This document shows, piece after piece, positions 1-7,208 of a stretch of 45,268 bases of DNA; position 1 is the stretch's first letter, and each line of letters begins with the position of its first letter. The position numbers and the translations under genes are program-made. The stretch covers positions 1 through 45,268 of the forward strand of contig JALSLK010000074.1 of NCBI GenBank assembly GCA_026988355.1. Direction: 5' to 3'. Source of the stretch: Flavobacteriaceae bacterium. Its GTDB lineage: Bacteria; Bacteroidota; Bacteroidia; Flavobacteriales; Flavobacteriaceae. The notes under the pieces were generated by a model that was not told where the DNA came from, made no database searches, and saw nothing but the letters and a program-made list of their open reading frames with translations.

Positions 1-5
1 AAACC

Positions 6-30
6 AAAAAAACCTCAGTTAAAACTGAAG
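6..30 (-). terminator. Rho-independent terminator after tRNA-Asp
   Basis: Read on the minus strand, the stem CTTCAGT / ACTGAGG with loop TTTA (one G-T wobble) is followed directly by a run of seven T. It lies about 85 nt past the 3' end of the tRNA-Asp gene and is the likely end of that transcript. Confidence 0.75.
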
Positions 31-115
31 TTCTTCATCGGCTAATTTACTAAGCCATAGTACTTTATTATTGAAAAGTACTAAAAACAACACAACTATC
101 TTTGTATTATTAAAG

Positions 116-189
116 CGGTCTGGACGGGACTCGAACCCGCGACCCCCTGCGTGACAGGCAGGTATTCTAACCAGCTGAACTACCAAACC
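116..189 (-). tRNA. tRNA-Asp (anticodon GTC)
   Basis: The minus strand folds into a complete 74-nt cloverleaf. The acceptor stem GGTTTGG pairs with CCAGACC, with a U-G wobble at one position. The anticodon arm is CCTGC-CTGTCAC-GCAGG with anticodon GTC. The T arm contains GGTTCGAGTCC, and the discriminator base is G73, the identity base for tRNA-Asp. The 3' CCA is not encoded. A consensus Bacteroidota promoter lies directly upstream and a terminator downstream, so it appears to be a single-gene transcript. Confidence 0.96.
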
Positions 190-206
190 GTTGCTTTTAG
201 CGGTCG

Positions 207-237
207 CAAATATAAGTGTGTTTTTTATACTAGCAAA
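207..237 (-). promoter_or_regulatory. Bacteroidota-type promoter of tRNA-Asp
   Basis: On the minus strand, TTTG (234-237), a 19-nt spacer and TATATTTG (207-214) match the Bacteroidota primary-sigma consensus TTTG-N19-TAnnTTTG. The -7 box sits 17 nt upstream of the mature tRNA 5' end. Confidence 0.8.
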
Positions 238-253
238 GTATTTCATTAAAAAA

Positions 254-1177
254 TTATAAAAATCTTTTTCTACTAATTAAATACGAAATTAATATTTGTT
301 CAAACCCTCTATTAATATCTACTGGCACATAAGCTATTTGATATTGCATACATTTCATTTTCAAATCATTAAAATACTTATTTACTGCATTTTTATATTT
401 TTTTTGAACTTGTTCTGCGTATAAATTTATCTGCTCTCCAGTTTCAACATCTATGAATTTTTTAGGTTTATTATCAAAATTAAAATCTATTTCGTGTTTT
501 TTATCATAGGTATGAAACAAAACCAATTCGTGCTTATTGTATTTTAAATGTCTGATTGCTTCAAAAAGTTCTTCTTCATTTTTACCTACTTGAAACATAT
601 CTGTAAATAAAAATATTAATGATCTTCTATGTATTTTCTCCGCAATTTCATGTAATATGGTATATGTTTCTGTAGCTTTTGATGTTGGATTAGAATATGT
701 TTTTTCTATATTATCTAGTAACATTCGCTGGTGTCTTTCACTTCCTTTTGCAGGAGAATAATATTCGTAACCATCACTATATATACTTAAACCAAATGCA
801 TCACGTTGTCGTTTTAATATTTCAATTAATGCAGCTGCAGCTATTGCAGAAAAACCTATTTTATTAAAGTTCGAAATACTTTGTATGTCTATTTTTGGAT
901 AATGCATTGATGCCGAATTATCTAAAATAATATGTGCTCGTAAATTGGTTTCTTCCTCATAACGTTTTACAAATAGTTTGTCTGTTTTTGCAAATAGTTT
1001 CCAATCAATATGTTTTGTGCTTTCGCCTTTATTATACAGACGATGTTCGGCAAACTCGACCGAAAAACCATGAAACGGACTTTTATGCATTCCAGTAATA
1101 AATCCTTCTACTACTTGTTTGGCAAGCAATTCTAAATTTTTTATTCCACTACTGTTTTTTACCTCTGATAACTGCAT
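254..1177 (-). CDS. DUF58 domain protein (vWA-like)
   Basis: 307-aa soluble protein of the DUF58 family. The N-terminal part (about residues 35-75) has the family signature: G-x-S-V-E-F, then a HIDWKLFA stretch and KRYEEE. It is followed by a von Willebrand A-like fold with the MIDAS motif DNSAS (HIILDNSASMHYP, about residue 87-92) and a later FTD (LIFLFTD), which together suggest divalent-metal binding. In Bacteroidota such proteins usually accompany MoxR ATPases and Bat-type vWA proteins; no such neighbour is seen here. The start ATG is preceded by a strong promoter, so the gene appears to be transcribed alone. The precise function is unknown. The family assignment is confident. Confidence 0.85.
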   Translation of the reverse strand: MQLSEVKNSSGIKNLELLAKQVVEGFITGMHKSPFHGFSVEFAEHRLYNKGESTKHIDWKLFAKTDKLFVKRYEEETNLRAHIILDNSASMHYPKIDIQSISNFNKIGFSAIAAAALIEILKRQRDAFGLSIYSDGYEYYSPAKGSERHQRMLLDNIEKTYSNPTSKATETYTILHEIAEKIHRRSLIFLFTDMFQVGKNEEELFEAIRHLKYNKHELVLFHTYDKKHEIDFNFDNKPKKFIDVETGEQINLYAEQVQKKYKNAVNKYFNDLKMKCMQYQIAYVPVDINRGFEQILISYLISRKRFL

Positions 1178-1194
1178 ATTTTTATTTATTAGGT

Positions 1195-1226
1195 CAAATA
1201 TAAACTAAAAAAGGTTTGGTAGCAAA
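1195..1226 (-). promoter_or_regulatory. Promoter of the DUF58 gene
   Basis: On the minus strand, TTTG (1223-1226), 20 nt and TATATTTG (1195-1202) fit the Bacteroidota consensus, 17 nt upstream of the ATG. The -33 element lies in the loop and proximal stem of the trxA terminator, so termination of trxA and initiation of the DUF58 gene share sequence. Confidence 0.7.
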
Positions 1227-1240
1227 ACCAAACCTTTTTT
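1207..1240 (-). terminator. Terminator of trxA
   Basis: An 8-bp perfect stem, GGTTTGGT / ACCAAACC, has a 6-nt loop and is flanked by six A on one side and six T on the other. It therefore works in either direction, but the gene ending here is trxA on the minus strand. Confidence 0.85.
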
Positions 1241-1260
1241 ATCTTTAAATTGTACTATTT

Positions 1261-1578
1261 TTATAGTAGCGCATTTAATTTTTCTACATACGTATTTTTA
1301 GGAGCTACACCAACTTGTTTTTCGGCGACCTCTCCATCTTTAAAAATTAATACTGTAGGTATATTTCTTACTCCATATTTTGCTGCAAACTCTTGATGTG
1401 CATCTACATCTAATTTTGTGATTACTGCTTTACCATCAAATTCTTTACTTAAATCTTCTACAATTGGTGCCAACATTCTACAAGGTCCACACCAAGCTGC
1501 CCAAAAATCTACTAGTACAGGTTTATCTGCTTTTAAAACTACTTCCTCAAAAGTAGCATCTGTTACTTCTAATGCCAT
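1261..1578 (-). CDS. trxA: Thioredoxin
   Basis: 105-aa classical thioredoxin, a cytoplasmic protein-disulfide reductase normally reduced by thioredoxin reductase. The active site W29-C30-G31-P32-C33 is intact and preceded by VLVDFWA. The cis-proline loop RNIPT and the glycine-containing C-terminal helix are present. Length is standard for the family and there is no signal peptide, so this is the cytosolic form rather than a DsbE/TlpA-like protein. It has its own promoter and terminator and is divergent from aroA. Confidence 0.97.
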   Translation of the reverse strand: MALEVTDATFEEVVLKADKPVLVDFWAAWCGPCRMLAPIVEDLSKEFDGKAVITKLDVDAHQEFAAKYGVRNIPTVLIFKDGEVAEKQVGVAPKNTYVEKLNALL

Positions 1579-1623
1579 ATTATATTGTTTATTTCTTTAG
1601 TTTAATATTTTGTTTATTCCTTA

Positions 1624-1631
1624 CAAATATA
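1624..1631 (-). promoter_or_regulatory. -7 box of the trxA promoter
   Basis: TATATTTG on the minus strand, 46 nt upstream of the trxA ATG, matches TAnnTTTG. I see no well-spaced TTTG -33 element, so the assignment is less secure than for the other promoters. Confidence 0.5.
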
Positions 1632-1711
1632 GCAATAATTTTACCAAAGTATTTTTATTGATATTAATTTTATTTATAATGGTATTTGTAATATTTATAT
1701 TATTGAATTCA

Positions 1712-1719
1712 TACATTTG
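1712..1719 (+). promoter_or_regulatory. -7 box of the aroA promoter
   Basis: TACATTTG, 25 nt upstream of the aroA ATG, matches TAnnTTTG. A TTTG at 1685-1688 is upstream at a long 23-nt spacing. Confidence 0.5.
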
Positions 1720-1744
1720 TAACTAATTAAATACTAATTTTAGA

Positions 1745-2968
1745 ATGGATTTATTTTTAGACTATACAAATACGAATATTTTTGACAACCATATTTTTAT
1801 ACCTGGATCAAAGAGCGAATCAAATCGCCTCCTAATTTTAAAACAATTATTTAATAATTTAAAACTTAAAAATTTATCTAATGCAGACGATACTCTTATT
1901 TTACAAAAGGCATTGTCTTCCAATAACAAAACTATAAATATTGGTCATGCTGGTACTGCTATGCGTTTTTTAACTGCATATTTTGCTTCAAATCAGAAAG
2001 TGGATGTTACTTTAACTGGATCGGAAAGAATGCAAAAAAGACCTATAAAAATATTAGTTAATGCCTTACGAGAACTAGGTGCTGATATTACGTATCTCAA
2101 AGAAGATGGTTTTCCTCCATTACAGATTAAAGGTAAAATATTAGATAAAAATGTTGTTACGATAAATGGTAATGTGAGTAGCCAATATATTTCTGCTTTA
2201 ATGTTAATTGCTCCGTCATTAAAAAATGGATTAACTATACTATTAAAAAATGAAATTACCTCCATACCTTATATAAAGATGACGCTATCACTCTTAAAAG
2301 AAATGGACGTTAAAATAAAATGGGAAAATAATAAAATTACTATTTCTAAAAAAGAGAATACAAAAGATACAACCATTATAATTGAATCTGATTGGAGTGC
2401 TGCTTCTTACTATTATAGTTTGGTTGCATTAAGCGAAAATGGTAGATTGTTATTGTCTTCTTTTAAAGAGGAAAGCTTACAGGGCGATAGCGCTTTAGCT
2501 AACATTTATACAAAATTTGGTGTAGAGACTACATTTAAAAAAGAGGGCATCGAAATTATTAAAAGTACTAATTTTAATTTTAAAAAACACCTTCGCTTTA
2601 ATTTGATAAAAACACCAGACATTGCACAAACCATTGCTGTTACCTGTTTTGGCTTAGGTATTTCTTGTGAATTAACTGGCTTACACACCTTAAAAATAAA
2701 AGAAACAGATCGCTTACTAGCTTTAAAAAATGAACTTCAAAAGTTAGGTGCTAAAGTTAGAATTACCGAAGATAGTTTGCACTTAAAAAGTTTAAAAATA
2801 AATAGTGTGAATCTTGAATCGGTAAAAATTAATACTTATGACGATCATAGAATGGCAATGGCTTTTGCTCCATTGTCATTAAAAATTCCATTAATTATTA
2901 ATAATTCTGAGGTTGTAAGTAAATCTTATCCTAACTATTGGAAAGATTTTAAAAGTATCGTGCAATAA
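1745..2968 (+). CDS. aroA: 3-phosphoshikimate 1-carboxyvinyltransferase (EPSP synthase)
   Basis: 407-aa enzyme of the shikimate pathway that joins shikimate-3-phosphate and phosphoenolpyruvate to give EPSP, the chorismate precursor. Visible signatures are the N-terminal IPGSKSESNR (about residues 19-28), GHAGTAMRF (67-75; the usual GNAGT has His in place of Asn), the substrate-loop KETDRL and the C-terminal YDDHRMAMA. Length is slightly below that of the E. coli enzyme (427 aa) but both halves of the two-domain fold are present. It is monocistronic between a TAnnTTTG promoter and a strong bidirectional terminator, with no other shikimate gene beside it. Confidence 0.96.
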   Translation: MDLFLDYTNTNIFDNHIFIPGSKSESNRLLILKQLFNNLKLKNLSNADDTLILQKALSSNNKTINIGHAGTAMRFLTAYFASNQKVDVTLTGSERMQKRPIKILVNALRELGADITYLKEDGFPPLQIKGKILDKNVVTINGNVSSQYISALMLIAPSLKNGLTILLKNEITSIPYIKMTLSLLKEMDVKIKWENNKITISKKENTKDTTIIIESDWSAASYYYSLVALSENGRLLLSSFKEESLQGDSALANIYTKFGVETTFKKEGIEIIKSTNFNFKKHLRFNLIKTPDIAQTIAVTCFGLGISCELTGLHTLKIKETDRLLALKNELQKLGAKVRITEDSLHLKSLKINSVNLESVKINTYDDHRMAMAFAPLSLKIPLIINNSEVVSKSYPNYWKDFKSIVQ

Positions 2969-2996
2969 AAAAGATTGTCTTTTCAGACAATCTTTT
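2969..2996. terminator. Bidirectional terminator between aroA and hcp
   Basis: A 12-bp perfect stem, AAAAGATTGTCT / AGACAATCTTTT, with loop TTTC lies between the convergent genes aroA (+) and hcp (-). A/T tails on both sides let it serve both. Confidence 0.85.
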
Positions 2997-3019
2997 AAAT
3001 ATTTTATGGTAATTGGATA

Positions 3020-3406
3020 CTATACCCAATCATTTTCATGCTCTCCTGCACCCATTGCTATTACTCTTGCAGAAATAACAAATGTTTCAGCCATTGGATT
3101 TTTACCAGTTGCATCAAAGTTTTCACGATACTTAACCATGTAACCTTCTGTAAACTTTAACTCTTTTGATGTAGCTTCTGTATCTCTTTTCAAAAATACA
3201 ATAGATCCATCTCTACGTTCAAAGTTATTGAACATCCAGTCTGATAAACTTGTATCTGCTGTAGATTCAACTCCTAAATAAATTTTACCTCCTCTAGTAA
3301 TAGAAGATGGTCTTCCTGTTGCGTCTGTTTCTTGGTGTAATTCGTAGTTTGAAGTTAATACGTTGTACTCTTTTCCTCCTACTTTTAAAATTGCTTTAAA
3401 TGACAT
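3020..3406 (-). CDS. tssD: T6SS tube protein Hcp (TssD), copy 1
   Basis: 128-aa Hcp-like protein of the Bacteroidota T6SS-iii type. Hcp rings stack into the inner tube fired by the sheath and can carry small effectors in the lumen. It starts MSFKAILKVGGKEYNVL and contains the family features TDATGRPSS, VEST-x-D-x-x-LxDWMF, a charged central strand, and an ETFVISA strand near the C-terminus. It differs from copy 2 (16505-16891) at only about 16 of 128 residues. It lies in the same orientation as, and 119 nt downstream of, tssN, but has its own strong promoter with an A-tract, consistent with the very high Hcp demand of a working system. Confidence 0.93.
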   Translation of the reverse strand: MSFKAILKVGGKEYNVLTSNYELHQETDATGRPSSITRGGKIYLGVESTADTSLSDWMFNNFERRDGSIVFLKRDTEATSKELKFTEGYMVKYRENFDATGKNPMAETFVISARVIAMGAGEHENDWV

Positions 3407-3461
3407 AAATTAAAATTTAAATGATTAATAAAAAATTGTATATATAAATATAAATATGCAA

Positions 3462-3492
3462 CAAATATAATTAAATTTATTTAATAGTCAAA
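3462..3492 (-). promoter_or_regulatory. Strong promoter of hcp copy 1
   Basis: On the minus strand, TTTG (3489-3492), 19 nt and TATATTTG (3462-3469) form a perfect Bacteroidota promoter about 55 nt upstream of the ATG. A long A/T-tract dyad overlaps the upstream side and may act like an UP element. Confidence 0.8.
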
Positions 3493-3512
3493 AAAAAAAC
3501 ATTTTTTTTTGA
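3488..3512. repeat. A-tract/T-tract dyad upstream of hcp
   Basis: TC plus nine A, a 3-nt centre (ACA), nine T plus GA form an 11-bp inverted repeat almost entirely of A-T pairs. It overlaps the -33 element of the hcp promoter. It could bend DNA or help end tssN transcripts. Its function is inferred only from position. Confidence 0.6.
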
Positions 3513-3525
3513 TAAATTAATATCT

Positions 3526-4404
3526 TTAATTTTCTTCAACTCTACGGCAAACAATTACATTGTCTTCTTTTAAGCTATTTGATGATACTGTTTTTGTAAA
3601 ATCAATATGTCTTATAAAACTCCACCAATTTGGCTTGTAATAAAAAATCCATCCATAAGGTTGTTGATTATTGTCATCTATATATTCTATTCTGCTTTCG
3701 GCATGTCTTTCGTTATAATCATTAATAAAGAAATAGAATAATTTTCCAAACTCCATATTTTCTGGCGCCTTAACTCTAAAATTTGTTATGTCATTTTTAT
3801 TAAAATATTTTTGAAATTCAAAACTAATGACCAAAGGGTTTTTTAATTCGTTTTTTGTTGGGTCTTTAATACTTTCATCTATCGGATAAATCCATTTTTT
3901 ATAAATAGGTACTGGTATTAACATCGTAAATTCGTACATTTTATAAAATAAAATTGGAATTATAAATGCTATTGCAGAAGATAAATACATCAAGCCAAAA
4001 GATGGTTTAAATCGATGTACTACATTATAAAATCCAATAAGACCTATACATATAATAACTATGGTAAATAGAAACTCTGAAAAAAAATCAGTTCTTTCTT
4101 TAGATAAATCTTTAAAATATTTTCGCATGGTATAAATATGTAAGATACCTAAACCAAAAAACACCAGTTGAAAACCAAAAAAACTATTTAGCGGTGTATC
4201 ATTTAAAACTTTACTAGAACTCAATAGCGCTGTTATTGCAAATACCAATAAAGCTACTATGGCATAAATAATAGATTTTTTTTTGCTTTTTGTAAATACC
4301 TTACGTAATTTACCCATTAACATCATTATTAATGTTCCTACAATAAAAAATACAATACTAAGCTTAAATGCCCCTCCGTTTAATAAACTTGTTAGAATTC
4401 CCAT
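3526..4404 (-). CDS. tssN: TssN, T6SS-iii inner-membrane protein
   Basis: 292-aa polytopic membrane protein with about five hydrophobic segments in the first 160 residues (about 10-30, 44-64, 74-92, 112-132, 136-156), then a soluble C-terminal domain of about 130 residues rich in aromatic and charged residues (for example GWIFYYKPNWWSFIRHID). This layout, and its place beside tssG, fits TssN, one of the Bacteroidota-specific components (TssN, O, P, Q, R) that replace TssJ/L/M in subtype iii. TssN sits in the inner membrane and contributes to the trans-envelope complex. It is the third gene of a minus-strand operon, 7 nt after tssG. The name rests on topology and context rather than a diagnostic motif. 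Confidence 0.7.
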   Translation of the reverse strand: MGILTSLLNGGAFKLSIVFFIVGTLIMMLMGKLRKVFTKSKKKSIIYAIVALLVFAITALLSSSKVLNDTPLNSFFGFQLVFFGLGILHIYTMRKYFKDLSKERTDFFSEFLFTIVIICIGLIGFYNVVHRFKPSFGLMYLSSAIAFIIPILFYKMYEFTMLIPVPIYKKWIYPIDESIKDPTKNELKNPLVISFEFQKYFNKNDITNFRVKAPENMEFGKLFYFFINDYNERHAESRIEYIDDNNQQPYGWIFYYKPNWWSFIRHIDFTKTVSSNSLKEDNVIVCRRVEEN

Positions 4405-4411
4405 TTATACA

Positions 4412-5326
4412 TTATAATTTGGTCGAAATTCCCATTATTGGGTTACTCTCTTTATTTAATAAAAATCCACTTTCTCTATCTACTATAAACTGTGTAGTTA
4501 CTTCTATTTCTATTGGAATAAAATAGTCATAAAAAATTTCAATAAATTTAGAAACTCCATCTTTTTTTAGGTAGCCATCAATTTTATACTCTGCAATTGA
4601 TCCAATTTTAACATCTAAAAGTGGTTGCAATACTTTTGCATTATCGTTACTCAGTACCATATCAACTCCTAATTTATATTCTGTTCTGGAAGTTCTTTTT
4701 TTTTCTTGCTGCAAATTTCCGAATTTTCTTTTAAAAACTACGGTTTCATTCAATATTTTTTCTAAACATAGTCTCGTTAATTCAAAATCGCCAACAATTT
4801 TATGTCGATAAGGTAATAATTTAACTAATTTTAGTATATAATCTCTAGGTAATTTTTTATCTATTTTCCAAAAATCTATTAAAAAATCATCTTTTAGATT
4901 ATAAAAATTATCCAATAAACTCCTTTCATTTACTTCTATTTCTAATCTTTGATTAAAAAATTCATTTTCAAATGGTTTAAAAAAAGATCTTGCATTTTTT
5001 TCTTGCTCCTTGAAATTTTTTCTTCGTTGAGCATACGAACTTTTTCTCTGTTTTTCTTTTTCTACATGAAATAATCCTTCTGGCAAATAATCGTACATAC
5101 CACTTCTGGATACATTTATAGATATATGAGAATCTATACTGGTATCATTAGCACTAATTATATCTCTTCGATAAGATCTGGTAAATGTACTTTGGTTATT
5201 AATTACAAAATCATCTATTGTATAATCGGATTTCTCCTGTATTTCAGCAATTAAAACCTCGGCCTTAATATTTTGATAAACAGAAACTAACTCGTTTACA
5301 ATGTCTTTAAGTGATTCTGCTCCCAT
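4412..5326 (-). CDS. tssG: TssG-like T6SS baseplate protein
   Basis: 304-aa soluble protein matching the divergent TssG of T6SS-iii. TssG is a baseplate wedge protein that works with TssE, TssF and TssK at the cytoplasmic base of the tube. Visible features are a short N-terminal helical part, the conserved block ISRSGMYDYLPEGLFH-like around residues 72-87, a lysine-rich helix, and FFKPFENEFFNQRLEIE (about 114-130). A second half carries LPYRHKIVGD and alternating strands. No membrane segment or signal peptide is seen. It lies 13 nt downstream of the NlpC/P60 gene and 7 nt upstream of tssN. TssF is in the divergent operon, so the baseplate genes are split between two transcripts. Confidence 0.7.
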   Translation of the reverse strand: MGAESLKDIVNELVSVYQNIKAEVLIAEIQEKSDYTIDDFVINNQSTFTRSYRRDIISANDTSIDSHISINVSRSGMYDYLPEGLFHVEKEKQRKSSYAQRRKNFKEQEKNARSFFKPFENEFFNQRLEIEVNERSLLDNFYNLKDDFLIDFWKIDKKLPRDYILKLVKLLPYRHKIVGDFELTRLCLEKILNETVVFKRKFGNLQQEKKRTSRTEYKLGVDMVLSNDNAKVLQPLLDVKIGSIAEYKIDGYLKKDGVSKFIEIFYDYFIPIEIEVTTQFIVDRESGFLLNKESNPIMGISTKL

Positions 5327-5339
5327 AAATTATTTCTAA

Positions 5340-6428
5340 TTAATTACCACTTGATAATCTTCGTCCACCCGCTACAAATCTTTGCGCCCATTTTGGATTT
5401 GTTAAATTGCTTATTTGAACTCCATTAAGCCCACTTTTTGCTTTGCTAGATGTAGAATGAACAAATCTACCATTTTGTAAATAAACACCTACATGACTTA
5501 TTTTTGTTGGATCACTAAAAGATTTAAAAAATAACAAATCTCCTTCTTTCAATGCTGTTCTATCCGAAAACTTATCGGTGAAACGGGAATTAAATTGCTT
5601 TTCCGCTGTTCTTTCAATATAATTATCGTACACTTTGGTAAAAAGGCGTTGCGTAAAAGAGGAACAATCTATTCCATCTTTAGTTTCGCCTCCAATCAAA
5701 TAATTTGTTCCTGACCATTTATCAATAAATTCGTATAGCATCGTATTTGCAACAGCATTTGCATCTATGCCTAAGATTTTTGCATATTTTAATTGCGTTT
5801 CATTTAGTGGCTCTACTATATTAACATCGACATCGCTCGTACTAACAGTTTGTGTGTCATTTGGTTTTACTATAGATTTGTAATCTATTTTTACATCCGA
5901 ATTATTATTTTTTGCTAATGCTTTAATTTCTTTTTCTCTCTTTTTTCTTTCTTTTGCTAACTCTTTTAATTCTTTCTCTTTTTGCTTAATTAATTCTTTT
6001 TCTAGCTTTTTTTTCTCCTTCTCTGCTTTTGCCGTTTCCTTTCTAACCTTTTTTAATCTTTCTTCTTGCTCTTTTTCATGCTGTTTTCTTAGTTTTTTAC
6101 GAGCTTTTTTTAATTTTTTTGTTACTACAACTTCAATTTTATCTACTTTAAAAACCAAGCCTTTTTCTATATTAAGTATAAAGATTTTTGTTTCATATCC
6201 TTTTTTACTTACCGTAACAATTTGCTCTCCAAGCGGTATATTGTTAATAATAAACTCTCCATTTTTATTCGTTGTTTCGGCTAACGAAGTACCATTAATG
6301 GCAACTACGGCTCCTTCAACTGTAATAGAAGTTCCTTCTTCTACAATTTTGCTTTTTAGATTTGAATTTTGTGCAAATGACACCACTGCCATTCCAAATA
6401 ACAAACAGATTAAAAATATTTTTTTCAT
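5340..6428 (-). CDS. NlpC/P60 peptidase with CarboxypepD_reg-like domain, T6SS-linked
   Basis: 362-aa exported protein. Residues 1-20 (MKKIFLICLLFGMAVVSFAQ) form a signal peptide. Residues about 34-92 resemble the carboxypeptidase-regulatory-like beta domain (VEGAVVAINGT ... NKNGEFIINNIPLGEQIVTV). Residues about 100-175 are an extremely Lys/Glu-rich predicted coiled coil. Residues about 222-358 are an NlpC/P60 (C40) domain with catalytic Cys255 (DGIDCSSF), His312 (SHVGVY) and His324 (RFVHSTS). Such enzymes cleave peptide stems of peptidoglycan. As first gene of an operon with tssG and tssN, it probably opens the cell wall locally for assembly of the trans-envelope complex. It is not obviously a toxin, since no immunity gene adjoins it. 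A general cell-wall enzyme role is the alternative. Confidence 0.85.
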   Translation of the reverse strand: MKKIFLICLLFGMAVVSFAQNSNLKSKIVEEGTSITVEGAVVAINGTSLAETTNKNGEFIINNIPLGEQIVTVSKKGYETKIFILNIEKGLVFKVDKIEVVVTKKLKKARKKLRKQHEKEQEERLKKVRKETAKAEKEKKKLEKELIKQKEKELKELAKERKKREKEIKALAKNNNSDVKIDYKSIVKPNDTQTVSTSDVDVNIVEPLNETQLKYAKILGIDANAVANTMLYEFIDKWSGTNYLIGGETKDGIDCSSFTQRLFTKVYDNYIERTAEKQFNSRFTDKFSDRTALKEGDLLFFKSFSDPTKISHVGVYLQNGRFVHSTSSKAKSGLNGVQISNLTNPKWAQRFVAGGRRLSSGN

Positions 6429-6539
6429 AAACTGGTTTTTAAATTAATATAATTATTTTTAGCTCTTCTAGTAGCCTGTAAACATACGAAAAACATTTTA
6501 CTTTTTATACTCTCAAATCAAAAAAAATGCCAAAGTGAT

Positions 6540-6553
6540 TTTTAACGTTAAAA
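6540..6553. promoter_or_regulatory. 14-bp palindrome, possible operator
   Basis: TTTTAACGTTAAAA is a perfect palindrome about 112 nt upstream of the first gene of the minus-strand T6SS operon and about 185 nt upstream of the tssE -7 box. Its symmetry suits a dimeric regulator. With such AT-rich sequence, chance cannot be excluded. Confidence 0.35.
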
Positions 6554-6714
6554 TTAAAGCATTCTTAATTTTAAGTGTTGTATAAATATATCTATTTTTC
6601 GCAAATTAAATTAGATCCTGTTTGCATTACAACACAAAGAATATTAAGATACTAATACCGATAGTAAAAAGAATTTCTTCCTATTTTATAGTTAAATTAT
6701 TTCTTCCTCTTTTC

Positions 6715-6745
6715 TTGGAAATATCATATTAACTGAATACTTTTG
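6715..6745 (+). promoter_or_regulatory. Promoter of the tssE-tssF-tssP-tssK-tssO operon
   Basis: TTG (6715-6717), 20 nt and TACTTTTG (6738-6745) fit the Bacteroidota consensus. The predicted start of transcription is near 6752. This argues that tssE starts at the ATG at 6784, because an in-frame GTG at 6745 lies inside the -7 box. Confidence 0.7.
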
Positions 6746-6783
6746 TGTTTCTTAAGATTATATCATCCAAATATTTAAAATTG

Positions 6784-7203
6784 ATGCATAACAAGTACTA
6801 TACTTTGCCTTTAAAAGCAATAAATCTTATTACGAATAGCGAACATAACAAATGTAGTATTAACGAATCTATTGCGCATAATATACATTTGGTTGCTACT
6901 TCCTATTTTGGAGAGTGTTCTTTCGATGAATCTTTTGGCTGCTCTATTTGGAGCATTGATTTTGATAATCTAAAAAGTATTACCAATCTTAAAGAAGCTA
7001 TTATTGAATCTTTATTTAATTCGTTAAAAAAACACGAAAAAAGATTGGTTAATTTTAGTGTTAATGTTAAAGTGAAACAGCAAGAAATTAATGGTGCTAG
7101 AATGAAAAAAAAGGTAGATATTCTTGTGAAAGGAAAAGTTAAAAAAACGAATGAAGATTTTTCATATATTGAATATTTCTTCATTGGCCCACTATCTTAT
7201 TAG
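6784..7203 (+). CDS. tssE: TssE, gp25-like baseplate protein
   Basis: 139-aa protein of the GPW/gp25 family. TssE is the baseplate wedge component from which the TssB/C sheath is built. The gp25-type signature is visible as a block reading GECSFDESFGCSIW (about residues 38-51), followed by a helix (LKEAIIESLFNSLKKHEKRL) and a C-terminal beta-sheet ending in FFIGPLSY. The ATG at 6784 is chosen because the upstream GTG falls within the promoter. It is first in a plus-strand operon, and tssF follows after 5 nt. Confidence 0.8.
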   Translation: MHNKYYTLPLKAINLITNSEHNKCSINESIAHNIHLVATSYFGECSFDESFGCSIWSIDFDNLKSITNLKEAIIESLFNSLKKHEKRLVNFSVNVKVKQQEINGARMKKKVDILVKGKVKKTNEDFSYIEYFFIGPLSY

Positions 7204-7208
7204 AGATT

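Larger units (their letters stand above)
6429..6783. other. Divergent regulatory region between the NlpC/tssG/tssN and tssE operons
   Basis: 355 nt without a credible gene. It holds the tssE promoter (6715-6745) and a 14-bp perfect palindrome at 6540-6553. I see no consensus promoter for the minus-strand operon, so its promoter must deviate from TAnnTTTG. The sequence is otherwise very AT-rich with no terminator or RNA gene that I recognise. Confidence 0.6.

Noticed and set aside
6745..6783. N-terminal extension of tssE from a GTG at 6745
   Set aside because: The GTG lies inside the predicted -7 box (6738-6745), and the extra residues do not look like TssE.
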